Below are positions 47,087-57,160 of a stretch of DNA of 64,000 bases, one piece after another. The stretch covers positions 60,857-124,856 of the forward strand of contig CAJIZZ010000009.1 of assembly GCA_905181945.1 (NCBI GenBank), given 5' to 3'. The notes beneath the pieces are model-generated. The model saw only the letters and a list, made by a program, of their open reading frames with translations. It had not been told where the DNA came from and did no database searches. Origin of the DNA: an uncultured Porticoccus sp. Its GTDB lineage: Bacteria; Pseudomonadota; Gammaproteobacteria; Pseudomonadales; Porticoccaceae. Made by a program: the position numbers and the translations under genes. Position 1 is the first letter of the stretch. Each line of letters starts with the position of its first letter.

Positions 47087-47103
47087 AATAATCAATTTCT
47101 CTT

Positions 47104-48261
47104 TTATATCGCTGAATTCTTTATTGGTCTGGCCGTTATACGGAGATCTCCACCCACTTGCCCAATATCAATAATATCTAATTCTACTTGTTGGTTCATA
47201 TGAATAAATGGAAGATGGAACAATGGCCTTGCCATATTTCCCAGCAATTTAGGGGCCACATAAACTACAAGTTCATCTGCAAGTCCGGCTTGCAGGAAGG
47301 CTCCTGCAAGTTTTGGTCCCGCCTCAACAAGCACATTATTGCATTCTCTTTCTGCCAATATTTTCAGTAGCTCTGAAAGATCAACTCGCTCATCATTGCC
47401 TGGTACACGGACAATTTCCGCCTTACTTGAACCTAAGGCATCCGAAATAAGGGTCGAAGCAATTAACACAGAACCTGTGGTTGATAAAATTTTTGCATCT
47501 ACTGGCGTATTAAGTTTGCTATCTACCACTACACGTAAGGGTTGCTTCAGAGACAGCTCTCTAGAAGAATCTCTTTTCTCATTAGGCAGTCCGTCACTTC
47601 TATCAATCTCTTCATACCTTACTGTTAAAGACGGATTATCCTGCAGAACAGTTCCAATACCTGTAATAATAGCGCAATGTTTTGCCCTTAATCGCTGCAC
47701 ATCTTGACGAGCATGGAAGCCTGTGATCCATTTGCTTTCACCGTCACCCATTGCTGTACGTCCATCCAGGCTCATGGCCAGCTTAATAGTTACCCAAGGC
47801 TGATTGCATTTATGACGCTTAATATAACCTCGATTCAATTGCTGAGCTTGAAGCTCAAGCAATGGCCCTTCTACCAAAATTCCTGCTTTTTCAAGCTTAC
47901 TTAGGCCACTGCCAGAAACTTTTGGATTGGGGTCAGTCATGCCATAGACCACTCTAGCGATTCCAGCCACTACTAAAGCGTCTACACAGGGGGGGGTGCG
48001 CCCATGATAGCTGCATGGCTCAAGTGTGACATAAGCGGTAGCGCCATGAGATAATTTACCAATCGACTTCAGTGCGTTGATCTCAGCATGATCTTCGCCA
48101 GCTAATTCATGCCATCCTTCACCTAATACTCGACCATTCTTCACAACAACACAACCTACAGCAGGATTTGGCATGCAGGTTTTTTGCCCTCTAGCTGCAA
48201 GCCTTAAAGCCTGGGCCATCATTTCAAAATCAAAACTACTTAAGTGATTAATGCTTGTCAT
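47104..48261 (-). CDS. ribD: Bifunctional riboflavin deaminase/reductase RibD
   Basis: Deaminates and then reduces the pyrimidine intermediate of riboflavin synthesis. The deaminase half has the zinc motif HAEINAL and PCSYHGRTPPCVDAL; the reductase half has VTIKLAMSLDGRTAMGDGESKWITG (residues 160-184) and NVLVEAGPKLAGAFL. 385 residues. Its ATG directly abuts the nrdR stop codon, so the two share a transcript. Confidence 0.96.
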   Translation of the reverse strand: MTSINHLSSFDFEMMAQALRLAARGQKTCMPNPAVGCVVVKNGRVLGEGWHELAGEDHAEINALKSIGKLSHGATAYVTLEPCSYHGRTPPCVDALVVAGIARVVYGMTDPNPKVSGSGLSKLEKAGILVEGPLLELQAQQLNRGYIKRHKCNQPWVTIKLAMSLDGRTAMGDGESKWITGFHARQDVQRLRAKHCAIITGIGTVLQDNPSLTVRYEEIDRSDGLPNEKRDSSRELSLKQPLRVVVDSKLNTPVDAKILSTTGSVLIASTLISDALGSSKAEIVRVPGNDERVDLSELLKILAERECNNVLVEAGPKLAGAFLQAGLADELVVYVAPKLLGNMARPLFHLPFIHMNQQVELDIIDIGQVGGDLRITARPIKNSAI

Positions 48262-48741
48262 CTAAGGTGATTCCTTGCTCCCTTCGAGCGGCTTGCGTTC
48301 CAGTCGATCAAGCTCGTCACGAAACTCCCTAAGATCTTGAAAACTTCTATAGACAGAGGCAAAACGCACATAAGCTACCTCGTCTAAACCCCTAAGCTCT
48401 ATCATTACTCTCTCTCCTATCATTCTAGAAGTGATTTCTCTTTCGCCAGTTGCCCTTAGTTTATGCTGAACATGTGATATGGCATCTTCGATTTGATCAA
48501 TACTTACCGGACGTTTTTCAAGAGCTCTTAAAAGTCCTGCTCTAAGTTTTTTTTCATCAAAAGGCTCGCGGGTATCGTCACTTTTGATGACTCTAGGCAT
48601 CACCAATTCAGCAAGTTCATATGTAGTACACCTCTCTCGACAAGACAAGCATTCGCGCCTGCGTCTCACCTGGCCGCCTTCTGCAACTAATCGAGAATCA
48701 ATTACCTTGGTATCTTCTGCGCCGCAAAAAGGACAATACAT
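48262..48741 (-). CDS. nrdR: Ribonucleotide reductase repressor NrdR
   Basis: An ATP/dATP-sensing repressor of ribonucleotide reductase genes, 159 residues. The zinc ribbon is [17 protein letters not shown] with [17 protein letters not shown]; the ATP cone covers residues 47-137 ([23 protein letters not shown] region). It precedes ribD as in most gammaproteobacteria. An extended -10 (TGTTACAAT, complement about 48773-48781) lies just upstream and may be its promoter. Confidence 0.97.
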   Translation of the reverse strand: MYCPFCGAEDTKVIDSRLVAEGGQVRRRRECLSCRERCTTYELAELVMPRVIKSDDTREPFDEKKLRAGLLRALEKRPVSIDQIEDAISHVQHKLRATGEREITSRMIGERVMIELRGLDEVAYVRFASVYRSFQDLREFRDELDRLERKPLEGSKESP

Positions 48742-48863
48742 AACACTGCTACTTTTTAATTAACGGTGTGTAATTGTAACACATTGGGGTGCCCCTCGGT
48801 GGCACAAAGCAGGGCTGAGCTAGAGGCGTGCGAAGTCAAAGACCGGATTTCAAAGCAAACTCT

Positions 48864-50126
48864 TTATTTGCTATACACAGGAAAACGCCTACAAACCTCA
48901 AGTACTTTGATTTTTATTTGAGGGATGACCGCGTGCGAAGTATTATTTTCCAGACTATATAATATGTCACATATCCAGTGGGCAAGGTCAATTGATTCAA
49001 TTTCAGTAAAGCCACGAGTAGTGATAGCAGGAGTACCTATACGGAGGCCAGAGGTAACAAATGGGGATCTAGGGTCATTAGGGACAGCATTTTTATTGAC
49101 TGTAATAAACGCTTCTCCTAAGGCCGCATCAGCATCTTTTCCGGTATATTCTTTGCCAATAAGATCAACAAGCATGAGATGATTTTCAGTACCACTGGAT
49201 ACAATCTTAATGCCACGCTCCATGAAAGTGGCTGCCATTGCTTTAGCATTTTTTATTACTTGCTGCTGATAAACCTTAAAACTATCAGTCATAGCTTCTT
49301 TAAATGAAACAGCCTTAGCAGCAATGACATGGCAAAGCGGCCCGCCCTGACCGCCAGGGAAAATAGCAGAATTAAATTTCTTCGCTAAATCTTCGTTATT
49401 TGTCAGAATAATGCCGCCACGTGGGCCACGGAGTGTTTTATGTGTGGTGGATGTAACAGCATCTGCAAAGGGTATAGGGCTAGGATAAACACCTGCAGCA
49501 ACAAGACCGGATACATGGGCCATGTCAACCAAAAGATAAGCTCCTACTTTGTCTGCGATTTCACGAAAACGGCCCCAGTCTAGAATTCCCGAATAAGCAG
49601 AAAATCCAGCAATAATCATTTTTGGCTGGCACTCAACTGCTAGAGTTTCTATCTCATCATAGTCAACCAAACCAGTTTCTGGATTTAAGCCATACTGCAC
49701 AGCATTATAAATTTTTCCAGAAAAACTCGGTTTAGCGCCATGGGTCAAATGACCTCCAGCATCCAGACTCATACCTAAAATGGTATCACCTGGCAAACAA
49801 AGTGCCAGAAACACGGCAGCATTTGCTTGAGATCCTGAATGAGGCTGTACGTTGGCAAACTTCACGCCAAATAATTCTTTGGCGCGCTGAATAGCAAGTT
49901 CTTCTGTCTGATCTACAAACTCACATCCACCGTAGTAGCGCTTATTTGGATAACCTTCAGCATACTTGTTAGTAAGCTTTGTTCCTTGAGCTGCCATCAC
50001 AGCAGGGCTTGTGTAATTCTCAGAAGCAATAAGCTCAATATGTTCTTCTTGGCGCTGCGATTCGCTCTGTATTGATGACCAGATTTCAGGGTCAAAATTT
50101 TCGATGGTTTGGTCTTTATCAAACAT
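48864..50126 (-). CDS. glyA: Serine hydroxymethyltransferase
   Basis: A PLP enzyme interconverting serine and glycine with tetrahydrofolate. Landmarks are [57 protein letters not shown] segment [13 protein letters not shown], the PLP lysine in [14 protein letters not shown] and [16 protein letters not shown] start at ATG 50124-50126 ([11 protein letters not shown]); a GTG three codons upstream is open. The minus-strand leader 50127-50283 has a TACAAT but no strong -35. Confidence 0.97.
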   Translation of the reverse strand: MFDKDQTIENFDPEIWSSIQSESQRQEEHIELIASENYTSPAVMAAQGTKLTNKYAEGYPNKRYYGGCEFVDQTEELAIQRAKELFGVKFANVQPHSGSQANAAVFLALCLPGDTILGMSLDAGGHLTHGAKPSFSGKIYNAVQYGLNPETGLVDYDEIETLAVECQPKMIIAGFSAYSGILDWGRFREIADKVGAYLLVDMAHVSGLVAAGVYPSPIPFADAVTSTTHKTLRGPRGGIILTNNEDLAKKFNSAIFPGGQGGPLCHVIAAKAVSFKEAMTDSFKVYQQQVIKNAKAMAATFMERGIKIVSSGTENHLMLVDLIGKEYTGKDADAALGEAFITVNKNAVPNDPRSPFVTSGLRIGTPAITTRGFTEIESIDLAHWICDILYSLENNTSHAVIPQIKIKVLEVCRRFPVYSK

Positions 50127-50283
50127 GTATGTCACGCGGTTAGTTTTTTTAATTGATGGTAAGAAAATTCTTCATAAAGAGCTTAAATTGTACACAAATT
50201 AACTAAGAAATTACACGCTTATTAAGTCCGTATTTTTTACTTACGTGAGATATTTTTAAAGGACTGAATATTATGAAACGATA

Positions 50284-53200
50284 TTACATATTTCTTCTAT
50301 ACAGTCCACCAACATCATATAAAGCTGAACTCAACTGCCCAAGAGAATTCAACTTAGCTGCCTCCATAAGACTTTCAAATATATTGCCTTCACTTAGTGC
50401 TGCTAACTGAAGATTGGCCAATAAGCCTGGCGCGTTATTCTTGTTTAGAGAATAATATGCCTTTAAGTTGTCTACTTGAAGTTGTTTTTCCACCTCATCA
50501 GATCGGGCCAGCTCGCGACCCTCTATAGTTTCTTCTTCGCCTTCTTTGGGAAGAAATGTATTTACACCAATCAACGGCAAACTTCCGTCATGTTTTTTGT
50601 GTTCATAATCAAGGCTTTCCTCTTGAATTTTGCCTCTCTGGTACATGGTGTCCATGGCACCTAACACGCCGCCACGTGCAGATATTCTATCAAACTCAAT
50701 ATAAACAGCTTCCTCCAGTAGATCTGTTAGCTGATCAACCACAAAAGAGCCCTGCCATGGGTTTTCGCAAAAATTCAAACCGAACTCACGATTGATAATC
50801 AGCTGTATCGCCATAGCTCGACGCACCGACTCTGATGTTGGGGTAGTTATAGCCTCGTCATAAGCATTTGTATGCAAACTATTGGTATTATCAAATATTG
50901 CATATAATGCCTGTAGCGTTGTGCGGATGTCATTAAAGCTCATTTCTTGTGCATGCAGGCTTCGCCCCGACGTTTGAATATGATATTTAAGCATTTGACT
51001 GCGAGGACTGGCGCCGTATCGCTCCTTCATAGCCCTTGCCCAGATGCGACGAGCTACTCGACCCATCACAGCATACTCAGGGTCCATGCCATTAGAAAAG
51101 AAGAAGCTGAAGCTGGAGACAAAGTCATCTATTTTCATGCCTCGCGCTAGGTAATACTCTACCAGGGTAAAACCGTTGGATAGTGTAAATGCTAGTTGTG
51201 ATATCGGATTCGCGCCAGCTTCAGCGATGTGATACCCACTGATCGAGACACTATAATAATTTTGGATCTTGTTTTTGACAAAATATTCCTGCACATCACC
51301 CATCATTCGCATTGCAAAATTTGTTGAAAAAATACATGTGTTTTGAGCTTGGTCTTCTTTCAGAATGTCAGCTTGAACAGTTCCACGAACCGAGGACAAG
51401 GTGTCCTTTTTTATTTGAACATAAACCTTATTGTCCACTAGCTTATCGCCTGTAATACCGAGCATTGCTAAGCCTAATTTATTGTGACCATCAGGCAATT
51501 CTCCTTGGTATTGAGGTCGTTTTTTATTCTCAAAAAACTTATCTATCTTACGTTCAGCTTGGCTCCAAAGATCATTCTTTTTAAGGTAAATTTCTACTTG
51601 TTGGTCAATTGCTGCATTCATAAAAAAAGCCAGAATCATGGGAGCTGGACCGTTAATCGTCATAGAAACTGAGGTTGTGGGTGAGCATAAATCAAAACCA
51701 GAATAAAGCTTCTTCATATCATCTAGTGTTGCGATTGAAACTCCAGAATTACCAATCTTCCCCCAAATATCTGGCCGCTTCTCTGGATCAGCGCCATAAA
51801 GTGTCACAGAATCGAAGGCAGTAGAAAGGCGTGCGACAGGCAATCCTTCAGAAACGTAATGAAATCTACGATTGGTTCTCTCTGGGGTTCCCTCACCAGC
51901 AAACATTCTCGCAGGATCCTCTCCAGCACGACGATAAGGAAAAACGCCTGCCGTATAGGGATAACTTCCTGGTAAATTTTCTGCTAGCAAAAAATTTAAC
52001 ACCTCTCCCCAGTCTTGGTGTTGTGGCGCCGCAACTTTTGGAATTTTAAGAAGACTTAAAGAATCTATAAAGTTGTCGCCTACAACATCTTTACCTCTGA
52101 CAGAGTAAGAGTATCTTTCTTTTTCTACACCAGCTTTTTTTTCTGGCCACTGCTGCAATAACTCTATTGATTCCTTAGACAGTTCAGATATTGCATCTTG
52201 GTATACTAGGCGCAGAGCAGACAACGTCTTATCAGAGGCTGACTCTAGAAGTCCAGACTTAGAATATAGCTCGAAAGGATTTGGCAATAGCTCATCCTGG
52301 AGCTTTAAAAGCATGCGGTAACTCTGAAAAGCTTCTGATGCAAGCTCGGTCTGATGCAAATTTCTAGAGCGAATCTGCCTACCCTGTTCGCTAATATCTG
52401 CAAGATAACGAATTCTATTTTCAGGAATAAGTACTACAGACTTGGAATTTTTAGGGAAGACCTTAACTGCTGGTATCCAGACACTTGCATCCAGCTTCTT
52501 TTTGTCGACCAGCAATCTACACAAACTGTAGAAAGCATAATTAAGTCCCGGATCATTAAATTGACTAGCAATAGTAGAGTAAACGGGTATCTCATCAAGT
52601 GGCAAACCAAACGCATTATGATTTCTTTGCCACTGTTTGCGAATATCTCGCAATGCGTCCTCAGACCCACGTTTTTCAAATTTATTTAAAATAACTACAT
52701 CAGCATAATCAATCATATCTATCTTTTCGAGCTGAGTAGCTGCGCCATAATCACTAGTCATGACATAAATTGATAAATCAACAACATCGACGATCTGGGA
52801 ATCACTTTGCCCAATTCCCGCTGTTTCGACAAGCACCAAGTCATAACCTACCGATCTCAAATAAAGAGCGACGTCCCCAAGCACTTTGTTGGTCGCCAAA
52901 TGTTGTCTTCGTGTAGCCATTGACCGCATGTAAAAATTAGCGGAGGTAAGGCTATTCATTCTGATACGGTCGCCCAATAAGGCTCCTCCAGTTTTCCGCC
53001 GAGTGGGGTCTACAGCCAAAACTGCAATGCGAATGTCTGGCCTTTGCTGTAAAAATCTTTCTAGCAGCTCATCAACAACACTGCTTTTGCCTGCGCCACC
53101 AGTGCCAGTAATGCCGACCACCGGCGACTTGTTCAAAGTCAAACTCCATTTGGTTTTAAGCTCTTCAAGAACATCGTCAGGCATACTGCCATCTTCTATA

Positions 53201-53751
53201 GCTGAGATGATTTGAGAGATCCTCATCTCATCATTAATATCTGACTGCAGGACAAAAGATTCTTTGTCTTCTAAAACTGATATCTTAGGATTATCTGGTG
53301 ATTCATTTTGAGCAAGGCTGAATAAATCATCTACCATTCCCACTAAACCCATTTCCATGCCTTGCGCAGGATGATATATACGGCAAACTCCCGCTGACTC
53401 TAAAATCTCTTTTTCTTCAAGAGTAATCGTACCGCCTCCGCCTCCAAAAACCTTTATATGCTCAGCCCCATATTCTCTCAATAGCTCCAATAGATAAGAG
53501 AAATATTCCATATGACCGCCTTGATATGAACTAATAGCAATAGCATCGGCATCCTCTTGAATGGCAGCACGAACAACCTCGGCAACACTGCGATTGTGCC
53601 CCAAATGAACTACCTCGGCACCTCTGGCTTGAATTAACCTACGAATTACATTAATAGCAGCATCATGCCCATCAAAAAGTGAGGTTGCTGTAACAAAACG
53701 CAATGGCCTTGAGTCTTCCTCTGCTCTGTTCTCTCTTTTTGACCTCTCCAT
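50284..53751 (-). CDS. icmF: Fused isobutyryl-CoA mutase IcmF
   Basis: An adenosylcobalamin-dependent acyl-CoA mutase fused to its own G-protein chaperone, about 1155 residues. In order: a B12-binding domain (FVTATSLFDGHDAAINVIRR, SSYQGGHMEYF, VFGGGGGTI), a MeaB-like GTPase with Walker A GITGTGGAGKSSVVDELL at about 213-230, and the mutase barrel starting near residue 590 (PYTAGVFPYRR, DPARMFAGEGTPERTNRRF). This domain order defines IcmF and excludes ordinary methylmalonyl-CoA mutase, but the exact substrate (isobutyryl-CoA or another branched acyl-CoA) cannot be read here. Start is the ATG at 53749-53751 with GAAGGA upstream. Confidence 0.93.
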   Translation of the reverse strand: MERSKRENRAEEDSRPLRFVTATSLFDGHDAAINVIRRLIQARGAEVVHLGHNRSVAEVVRAAIQEDADAIAISSYQGGHMEYFSYLLELLREYGAEHIKVFGGGGGTITLEEKEILESAGVCRIYHPAQGMEMGLVGMVDDLFSLAQNESPDNPKISVLEDKESFVLQSDINDEMRISQIISAIEDGSMPDDVLEELKTKWSLTLNKSPVVGITGTGGAGKSSVVDELLERFLQQRPDIRIAVLAVDPTRRKTGGALLGDRIRMNSLTSANFYMRSMATRRQHLATNKVLGDVALYLRSVGYDLVLVETAGIGQSDSQIVDVVDLSIYVMTSDYGAATQLEKIDMIDYADVVILNKFEKRGSEDALRDIRKQWQRNHNAFGLPLDEIPVYSTIASQFNDPGLNYAFYSLCRLLVDKKKLDASVWIPAVKVFPKNSKSVVLIPENRIRYLADISEQGRQIRSRNLHQTELASEAFQSYRMLLKLQDELLPNPFELYSKSGLLESASDKTLSALRLVYQDAISELSKESIELLQQWPEKKAGVEKERYSYSVRGKDVVGDNFIDSLSLLKIPKVAAPQHQDWGEVLNFLLAENLPGSYPYTAGVFPYRRAGEDPARMFAGEGTPERTNRRFHYVSEGLPVARLSTAFDSVTLYGADPEKRPDIWGKIGNSGVSIATLDDMKKLYSGFDLCSPTTSVSMTINGPAPMILAFFMNAAIDQQVEIYLKKNDLWSQAERKIDKFFENKKRPQYQGELPDGHNKLGLAMLGITGDKLVDNKVYVQIKKDTLSSVRGTVQADILKEDQAQNTCIFSTNFAMRMMGDVQEYFVKNKIQNYYSVSISGYHIAEAGANPISQLAFTLSNGFTLVEYYLARGMKIDDFVSSFSFFFSNGMDPEYAVMGRVARRIWARAMKERYGASPRSQMLKYHIQTSGRSLHAQEMSFNDIRTTLQALYAIFDNTNSLHTNAYDEAITTPTSESVRRAMAIQLIINREFGLNFCENPWQGSFVVDQLTDLLEEAVYIEFDRISARGGVLGAMDTMYQRGKIQEESLDYEHKKHDGSLPLIGVNTFLPKEGEEETIEGRELARSDEVEKQLQVDNLKAYYSLNKNNAPGLLANLQLAALSEGNIFESLMEAAKLNSLGQLSSALYDVGGLYRRNM

Positions 53752-53884
53752 CACTTGCTTTCCTTCTCGCAAAAACTCTAAATTTACAACATATATCTAT
53801 TGTCCGATAATAAATCATTCCTGTCAGTTGCTTATTTCCGCTAAAATATAAGGTACACCAATAACCAGATGTTTTGTAAGCCTT

Positions 53885-55549
53885 ATGTCTCAATATGTTT
53901 ATACCATGAACCGCGTTGGCAAGATTGTTCCACCTAAGCGGGAAATACTAAAAGATATTTCGCTATCATTTTTTCCAGGAGCTAAAATTGGCGTTCTTGG
54001 TCTCAATGGATCTGGAAAATCTACACTACTGAAAATTATGTCGGGTCTTGATACTGATATCCAGGGTGAAGCGCGTCCAATGCCCAACATTAAAGTTGGT
54101 TATCTGCCGCAAGAGCCACACCTAAACCCAGATAAGAATGTACGTGAAAATGTTGAGGATGGTGTCTGTGAGGCGATCGATGCGCTAAAAGACCTAAATC
54201 AATTATACCTAGATTACGCAGAACCAGACGCAGATTTCGACAAGCTAGCTAAACGCCAGGGTCAGCTAGAAAATATTATTGAGCACTGGGATGCTCATAA
54301 CTTAGATCACTTGCTAGACATTGCAGCTGATGCTCTTAGGTTGCCGCCATGGGATGCAGATGTAACCAAGCTCTCAGGGGGCGAAAAACGCCGAGTGGCC
54401 CTATGTCGCTTATTGCTTTCAAAGCCTGATATGATTTTGTTAGATGAGCCTACCAATCACCTAGATGCTGAATCTGTTTATTGGCTAGAAAAATTTCTAG
54501 AAGAATTTTCAGGAACTGTAGTTGCTGTCACCCATGATCGATATTTTCTTGACAACGTTGCTGGCTGGATTTTGGAGCTTGATCGAGGTCATGGTATTCC
54601 TTACGAGGGGAACTACACCACTTGGCTGGAGACAAAAGAACAGCGCCTTGATATGGAAAAGAAACAGGACGACGCTCGCCAAAGGACCATTAAAAACGAG
54701 CTTGAATGGATACGACAAAACCCCAAAGGTCGCCATGCTAAAAGCAAGGCTCGTTTATCCCGCTTCGATGAAATGAGCTCTCAGGATTTTCAAAGCCGCA
54801 ATGAAACAAATGAAATTTATATCCCTCCTGGTCCTCGTTTAGGGGATAAAGTCATAGAATTTTCAGGAGTCAGTAAAAGTTTTGGTGATCAATTACTCTT
54901 AGATAACCTATCTTTTAGTGTTCCCAAGGGGGCTATTGTAGGAATTGTAGGAGGTAATGGCGCAGGAAAATCGACTCTTTTCAAAATGATTTCTGGTATA
55001 GAGAAGCCTGATAGCGGAGACATTATTGTTGGAGATACAGTCAAACTGGCGTTTGTTGACCAGAGTAGAGAAAATCTAAACGACAGTCAGAGTGTGTGGG
55101 AAGCGATTTCGGACAGCCAAGAGAATCTCAAGATTGGCGGTTACGAGATATCTTCGCGAGCATATGCTGGAAGGTTCAACTTTAAAGGTGGCGACCAGCA
55201 AAAAAGGGTTGGTGATCTCTCTGGAGGTGAAAGAGGTCGATTGCATTTGGCCCTTACTCTCAAACAAGGAGCAAATGTTTTACTTTTAGATGAACCTTCT
55301 AACGATCTGGATATTGAGACTCTGAGAGCACTAGAGGAGGCTATTCAAAAATTCCCTGGCTGTGTGATGGTAATCTCACATGACCGCTGGTTCCTAGACA
55401 GGATTTCCACACATATTTTAGCTTATGAAGGAGACAGTGAAGTTGTCTTGTTTGAGGGCAGCTTTAGTGAATACCATGATGATTTTGTAGCCCGAAAAGG
55501 GCTTGACGCGCAACCTCAGCGCATCAAATACAAACGACTAAAAAGTTAA
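53885..55549 (+). CDS. ettA: Energy-dependent translational throttle ABC-F protein EttA
   Basis: A ribosome-binding ABC-F ATPase with two cassettes. The start MSQYVYTMNRVGKIVPPKREIL and Walker A VLGLNGSGKSTLLKIM belong to cassette 1, and IVGGNGAGKSTLFKMISG to cassette 2. Each has a signature (LSGGEKRRVALCRLL; LSGGERGRLHLALTL). The P-site tRNA interaction motif region is NELEWIRQNPKGRHAKSKARL. The length of 554 matches E. coli EttA. It is divergent from icmF. Confidence 0.97.
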   Translation: MSQYVYTMNRVGKIVPPKREILKDISLSFFPGAKIGVLGLNGSGKSTLLKIMSGLDTDIQGEARPMPNIKVGYLPQEPHLNPDKNVRENVEDGVCEAIDALKDLNQLYLDYAEPDADFDKLAKRQGQLENIIEHWDAHNLDHLLDIAADALRLPPWDADVTKLSGGEKRRVALCRLLLSKPDMILLDEPTNHLDAESVYWLEKFLEEFSGTVVAVTHDRYFLDNVAGWILELDRGHGIPYEGNYTTWLETKEQRLDMEKKQDDARQRTIKNELEWIRQNPKGRHAKSKARLSRFDEMSSQDFQSRNETNEIYIPPGPRLGDKVIEFSGVSKSFGDQLLLDNLSFSVPKGAIVGIVGGNGAGKSTLFKMISGIEKPDSGDIIVGDTVKLAFVDQSRENLNDSQSVWEAISDSQENLKIGGYEISSRAYAGRFNFKGGDQQKRVGDLSGGERGRLHLALTLKQGANVLLLDEPSNDLDIETLRALEEAIQKFPGCVMVISHDRWFLDRISTHILAYEGDSEVVLFEGSFSEYHDDFVARKGLDAQPQRIKYKRLKS

Positions 55550-55556
55550 AAAGAAA

Positions 55557-55590
55557 AAAGGTCACCTTAATAGGCGACCTTTAGGAAAAA
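55557..55590. terminator. Terminator between convergent ettA and helicase-associated-repeat gene
   Basis: AAAGGTCACC (55557-55566) pairs with GGCGACCTTT (55573-55582), one mismatch, around a 6-base loop. An A-run precedes the stem and a further A-run follows, so on the minus strand the hairpin is followed by a U-rich tract. It probably ends transcripts arriving from both sides, more strongly the minus-strand one. Confidence 0.7.
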
Positions 55591-55612
55591 AAATATACTC
55601 TAATTTAGAGTA

Positions 55613-56329
55613 TTAGTCACTGGTGTTATAAAGATGTAGGTGTAGCGGCTCTCCAGATTCCGGAGTCCAATCAAAGCCTTCTGCATCAAGTGCTAACATT
55701 TTTTCTTCTGTCAACCAGCTATAGACCATATTTACGCGTTGTTGAATCACCCATTGGCCTAACTCTAGTTCACCTGTTACCGACTCTTCATCAGTAAAAT
55801 AATCTGCAGGAACCAAACAGTCGCCATGCTCTTCTTTGTATAATTTCAAGGCAGCAAATGCTCTTTGCCAATCATACTCACGAAGATCCCAGACATAATC
55901 TACCGTACAAAGCCTCTGATACTTTTCTCTTGGATAGTTGCCTTCAGTCAAACGCTGCGCTCTGACCCAGTCACCCAATGGATAGTGATCATCTTCTGTA
56001 AGGTAATTTTCAGGCACCAAGCTATCACCAAACTTCGCTCTATATTTTTGCGTCTCAGCAAACCCTTTTTCCCAATGAGGCTCGTGAGGATCCCAAACAA
56101 ATTTTAGTTTATCCAAGCGATTGATTTGCTCTTCTGTCAATAATCCACTTGCACGATCTTGGCGTAATTTCAGAAGCCAAAAACCTAATGTAAACCCATC
56201 GTCAGTAGAATAAAATTGGGGGACCAGGGTATTAGTCTCCTCTTTTCTGTAGGTCGCCAAGTGTTCATATGCCACATCCCACGGCGTTTCTTCTGTTTCT
56301 TTGAGTTTTGATGCTAGATCTCTATACAT
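55613..56329 (-). CDS. Stand-alone protein of three helicase-associated (HA) repeats
   Basis: A 238-residue protein made almost entirely of three tandem repeats of about 62-68 residues, at 17-79, 86-147 and 154-221. Each runs from a conserved Trp at the start (W17, W86, W154), through an LVP-x-x-Y segment (LVPQFYST, LVPENYLT, LVPADYFT) and an LG-x-W...R segment (TLGFWLLKLRQDR, PLGDWVRAQR, ELGQWVIQQR), to a closing Trp (W79, W147, W221). This matches the helicase-associated domain usually found in arrays behind DEAD-type helicases, but no helicase is attached or adjacent. The protein is acidic and has no signal peptide. Function unknown; nucleic-acid or protein binding is a guess. Confidence 0.8.
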   Translation of the reverse strand: MYRDLASKLKETEETPWDVAYEHLATYRKEETNTLVPQFYSTDDGFTLGFWLLKLRQDRASGLLTEEQINRLDKLKFVWDPHEPHWEKGFAETQKYRAKFGDSLVPENYLTEDDHYPLGDWVRAQRLTEGNYPREKYQRLCTVDYVWDLREYDWQRAFAALKLYKEEHGDCLVPADYFTDEESVTGELELGQWVIQQRVNMVYSWLTEEKMLALDAEGFDWTPESGEPLHLHLYNTSD

Positions 56330-56486
56330 AATTTAGTTCTTCTTGTAAGTTGTTCTTAAATATTCGTGCATAGGAAAATATTAATATAAATTTACGAATA
56401 CAGCAAACCAATGCAACTAGCATGTATGTTGCTATGCGCTAGTGTAACAAACAACTATGCTCATTCGATACCATAAAGGAAATTCA

Positions 56487-57029
56487 ATGACAAATAATGA
56501 TGTATTACGACGCATTCGCTACACCTTCGATTATAGCGACCAAAAAATGCTTGCTGCCTTCAAGCTAGGAGATTTGGAAACTACTAGAAAGCAGCTTAGC
56601 AACTGGCTAAAAAAAGATGCTGATCCAAATTACCTTAACTGTAGCGACACAAGTCTAGCCTCTTTTCTTAATGGGTTGATTATCGATAGAAGGGGTAGAA
56701 AAGACGGGGTGCAACCTTTGCCCGAAAAAAAAATAACCAATAATATTATCTTTATCAAATTAAAAATTGCACTTAATCTAAAGTCAGAAGACATTTTAGA
56801 AATATTAAGTCTAGCTAGCTTCGAGCTAAGTAGCCATGAATTAAGTTCTTTCTTTAGGAAAGAAAGCCACAAGAACCATAGAGAGTGCAAAGATCAAGTT
56901 TTACGTAATTTTTTAAAAGGATTGCAGCTAAAATACCGTGGCAAACCGGAGCCAGAGGAAATAATCAATGCTTCGGAAAGTCTAACACCTGAGTTCGCCT
57001 GGAAACCGCTCCCAGTTCATAAAAAATAA
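56487..57029 (+). CDS. DUF1456 (YehS-like) family protein
   Basis: About 180 residues with two copies of the DUF1456 repeat: MTNNDVLRRIRYTFDYSDQK with LSNWLKKDADPNYLNCSDTSLASFLNGLI, and NNIIFIKLKIALNLKSEDI with LSSFFRKESHKNHRECKDQVLRNFLKGL (segments of about 70 residues each). The function of the family is unknown; the repeats look like small helical DNA- or protein-binding modules. I use the ATG at 56487, with AAGGA eight bases upstream, over the one at 56457. It is divergent from the HA-repeat gene. Confidence 0.88.
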   Translation: MTNNDVLRRIRYTFDYSDQKMLAAFKLGDLETTRKQLSNWLKKDADPNYLNCSDTSLASFLNGLIIDRRGRKDGVQPLPEKKITNNIIFIKLKIALNLKSEDILEILSLASFELSSHELSSFFRKESHKNHRECKDQVLRNFLKGLQLKYRGKPEPEEIINASESLTPEFAWKPLPVHKK

Positions 57030-57087
57030 CATTATTCTATTTTCTTAAAAATATATTTTATACTTGCATCCTACTTAAATTGCACTG

Positions 57088-57110
57088 AAATAGCATATAA
57101 GGCGCTATTT
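57088..57110 (+). promoter_or_regulatory. Dyad upstream of amtB promoter, possible activator site
   Basis: AAATAGC (57088-57094) and GCTATTT (57104-57110) form a perfect 7-bp inverted repeat with a 9-base spacer, about 60 bases before the predicted sigma-54 start. An NtrC-like half site TGCAC sits at 57081. Either could position an activator; neither is a full NtrC consensus. Confidence 0.35.
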
Positions 57111-57132
57111 AAATACATGATAATAGGATTTA

Positions 57133-57148
57133 TGGCTCAATATTTGCA
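57133..57148 (+). promoter_or_regulatory. Sigma-54 promoter of amtB
   Basis: TGGCTC-AATAT-TTGCA matches the sigma-54 pattern TGGCNC-N5-TTGCW. The predicted start is about 57159, about 120 bases before the amtB ATG. Nitrogen control of amtB by sigma-54 and NtrC is well established in proteobacteria. Confidence 0.85.
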
Positions 57149-57160
57149 TGTAAAATAAGT

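Noticed and set aside
47104..48261. FMN riboswitch before the riboflavin genes
   Set aside because: ribD directly abuts nrdR and ribBA has only about 60 bases upstream; no room for or trace of the conserved RFN element.
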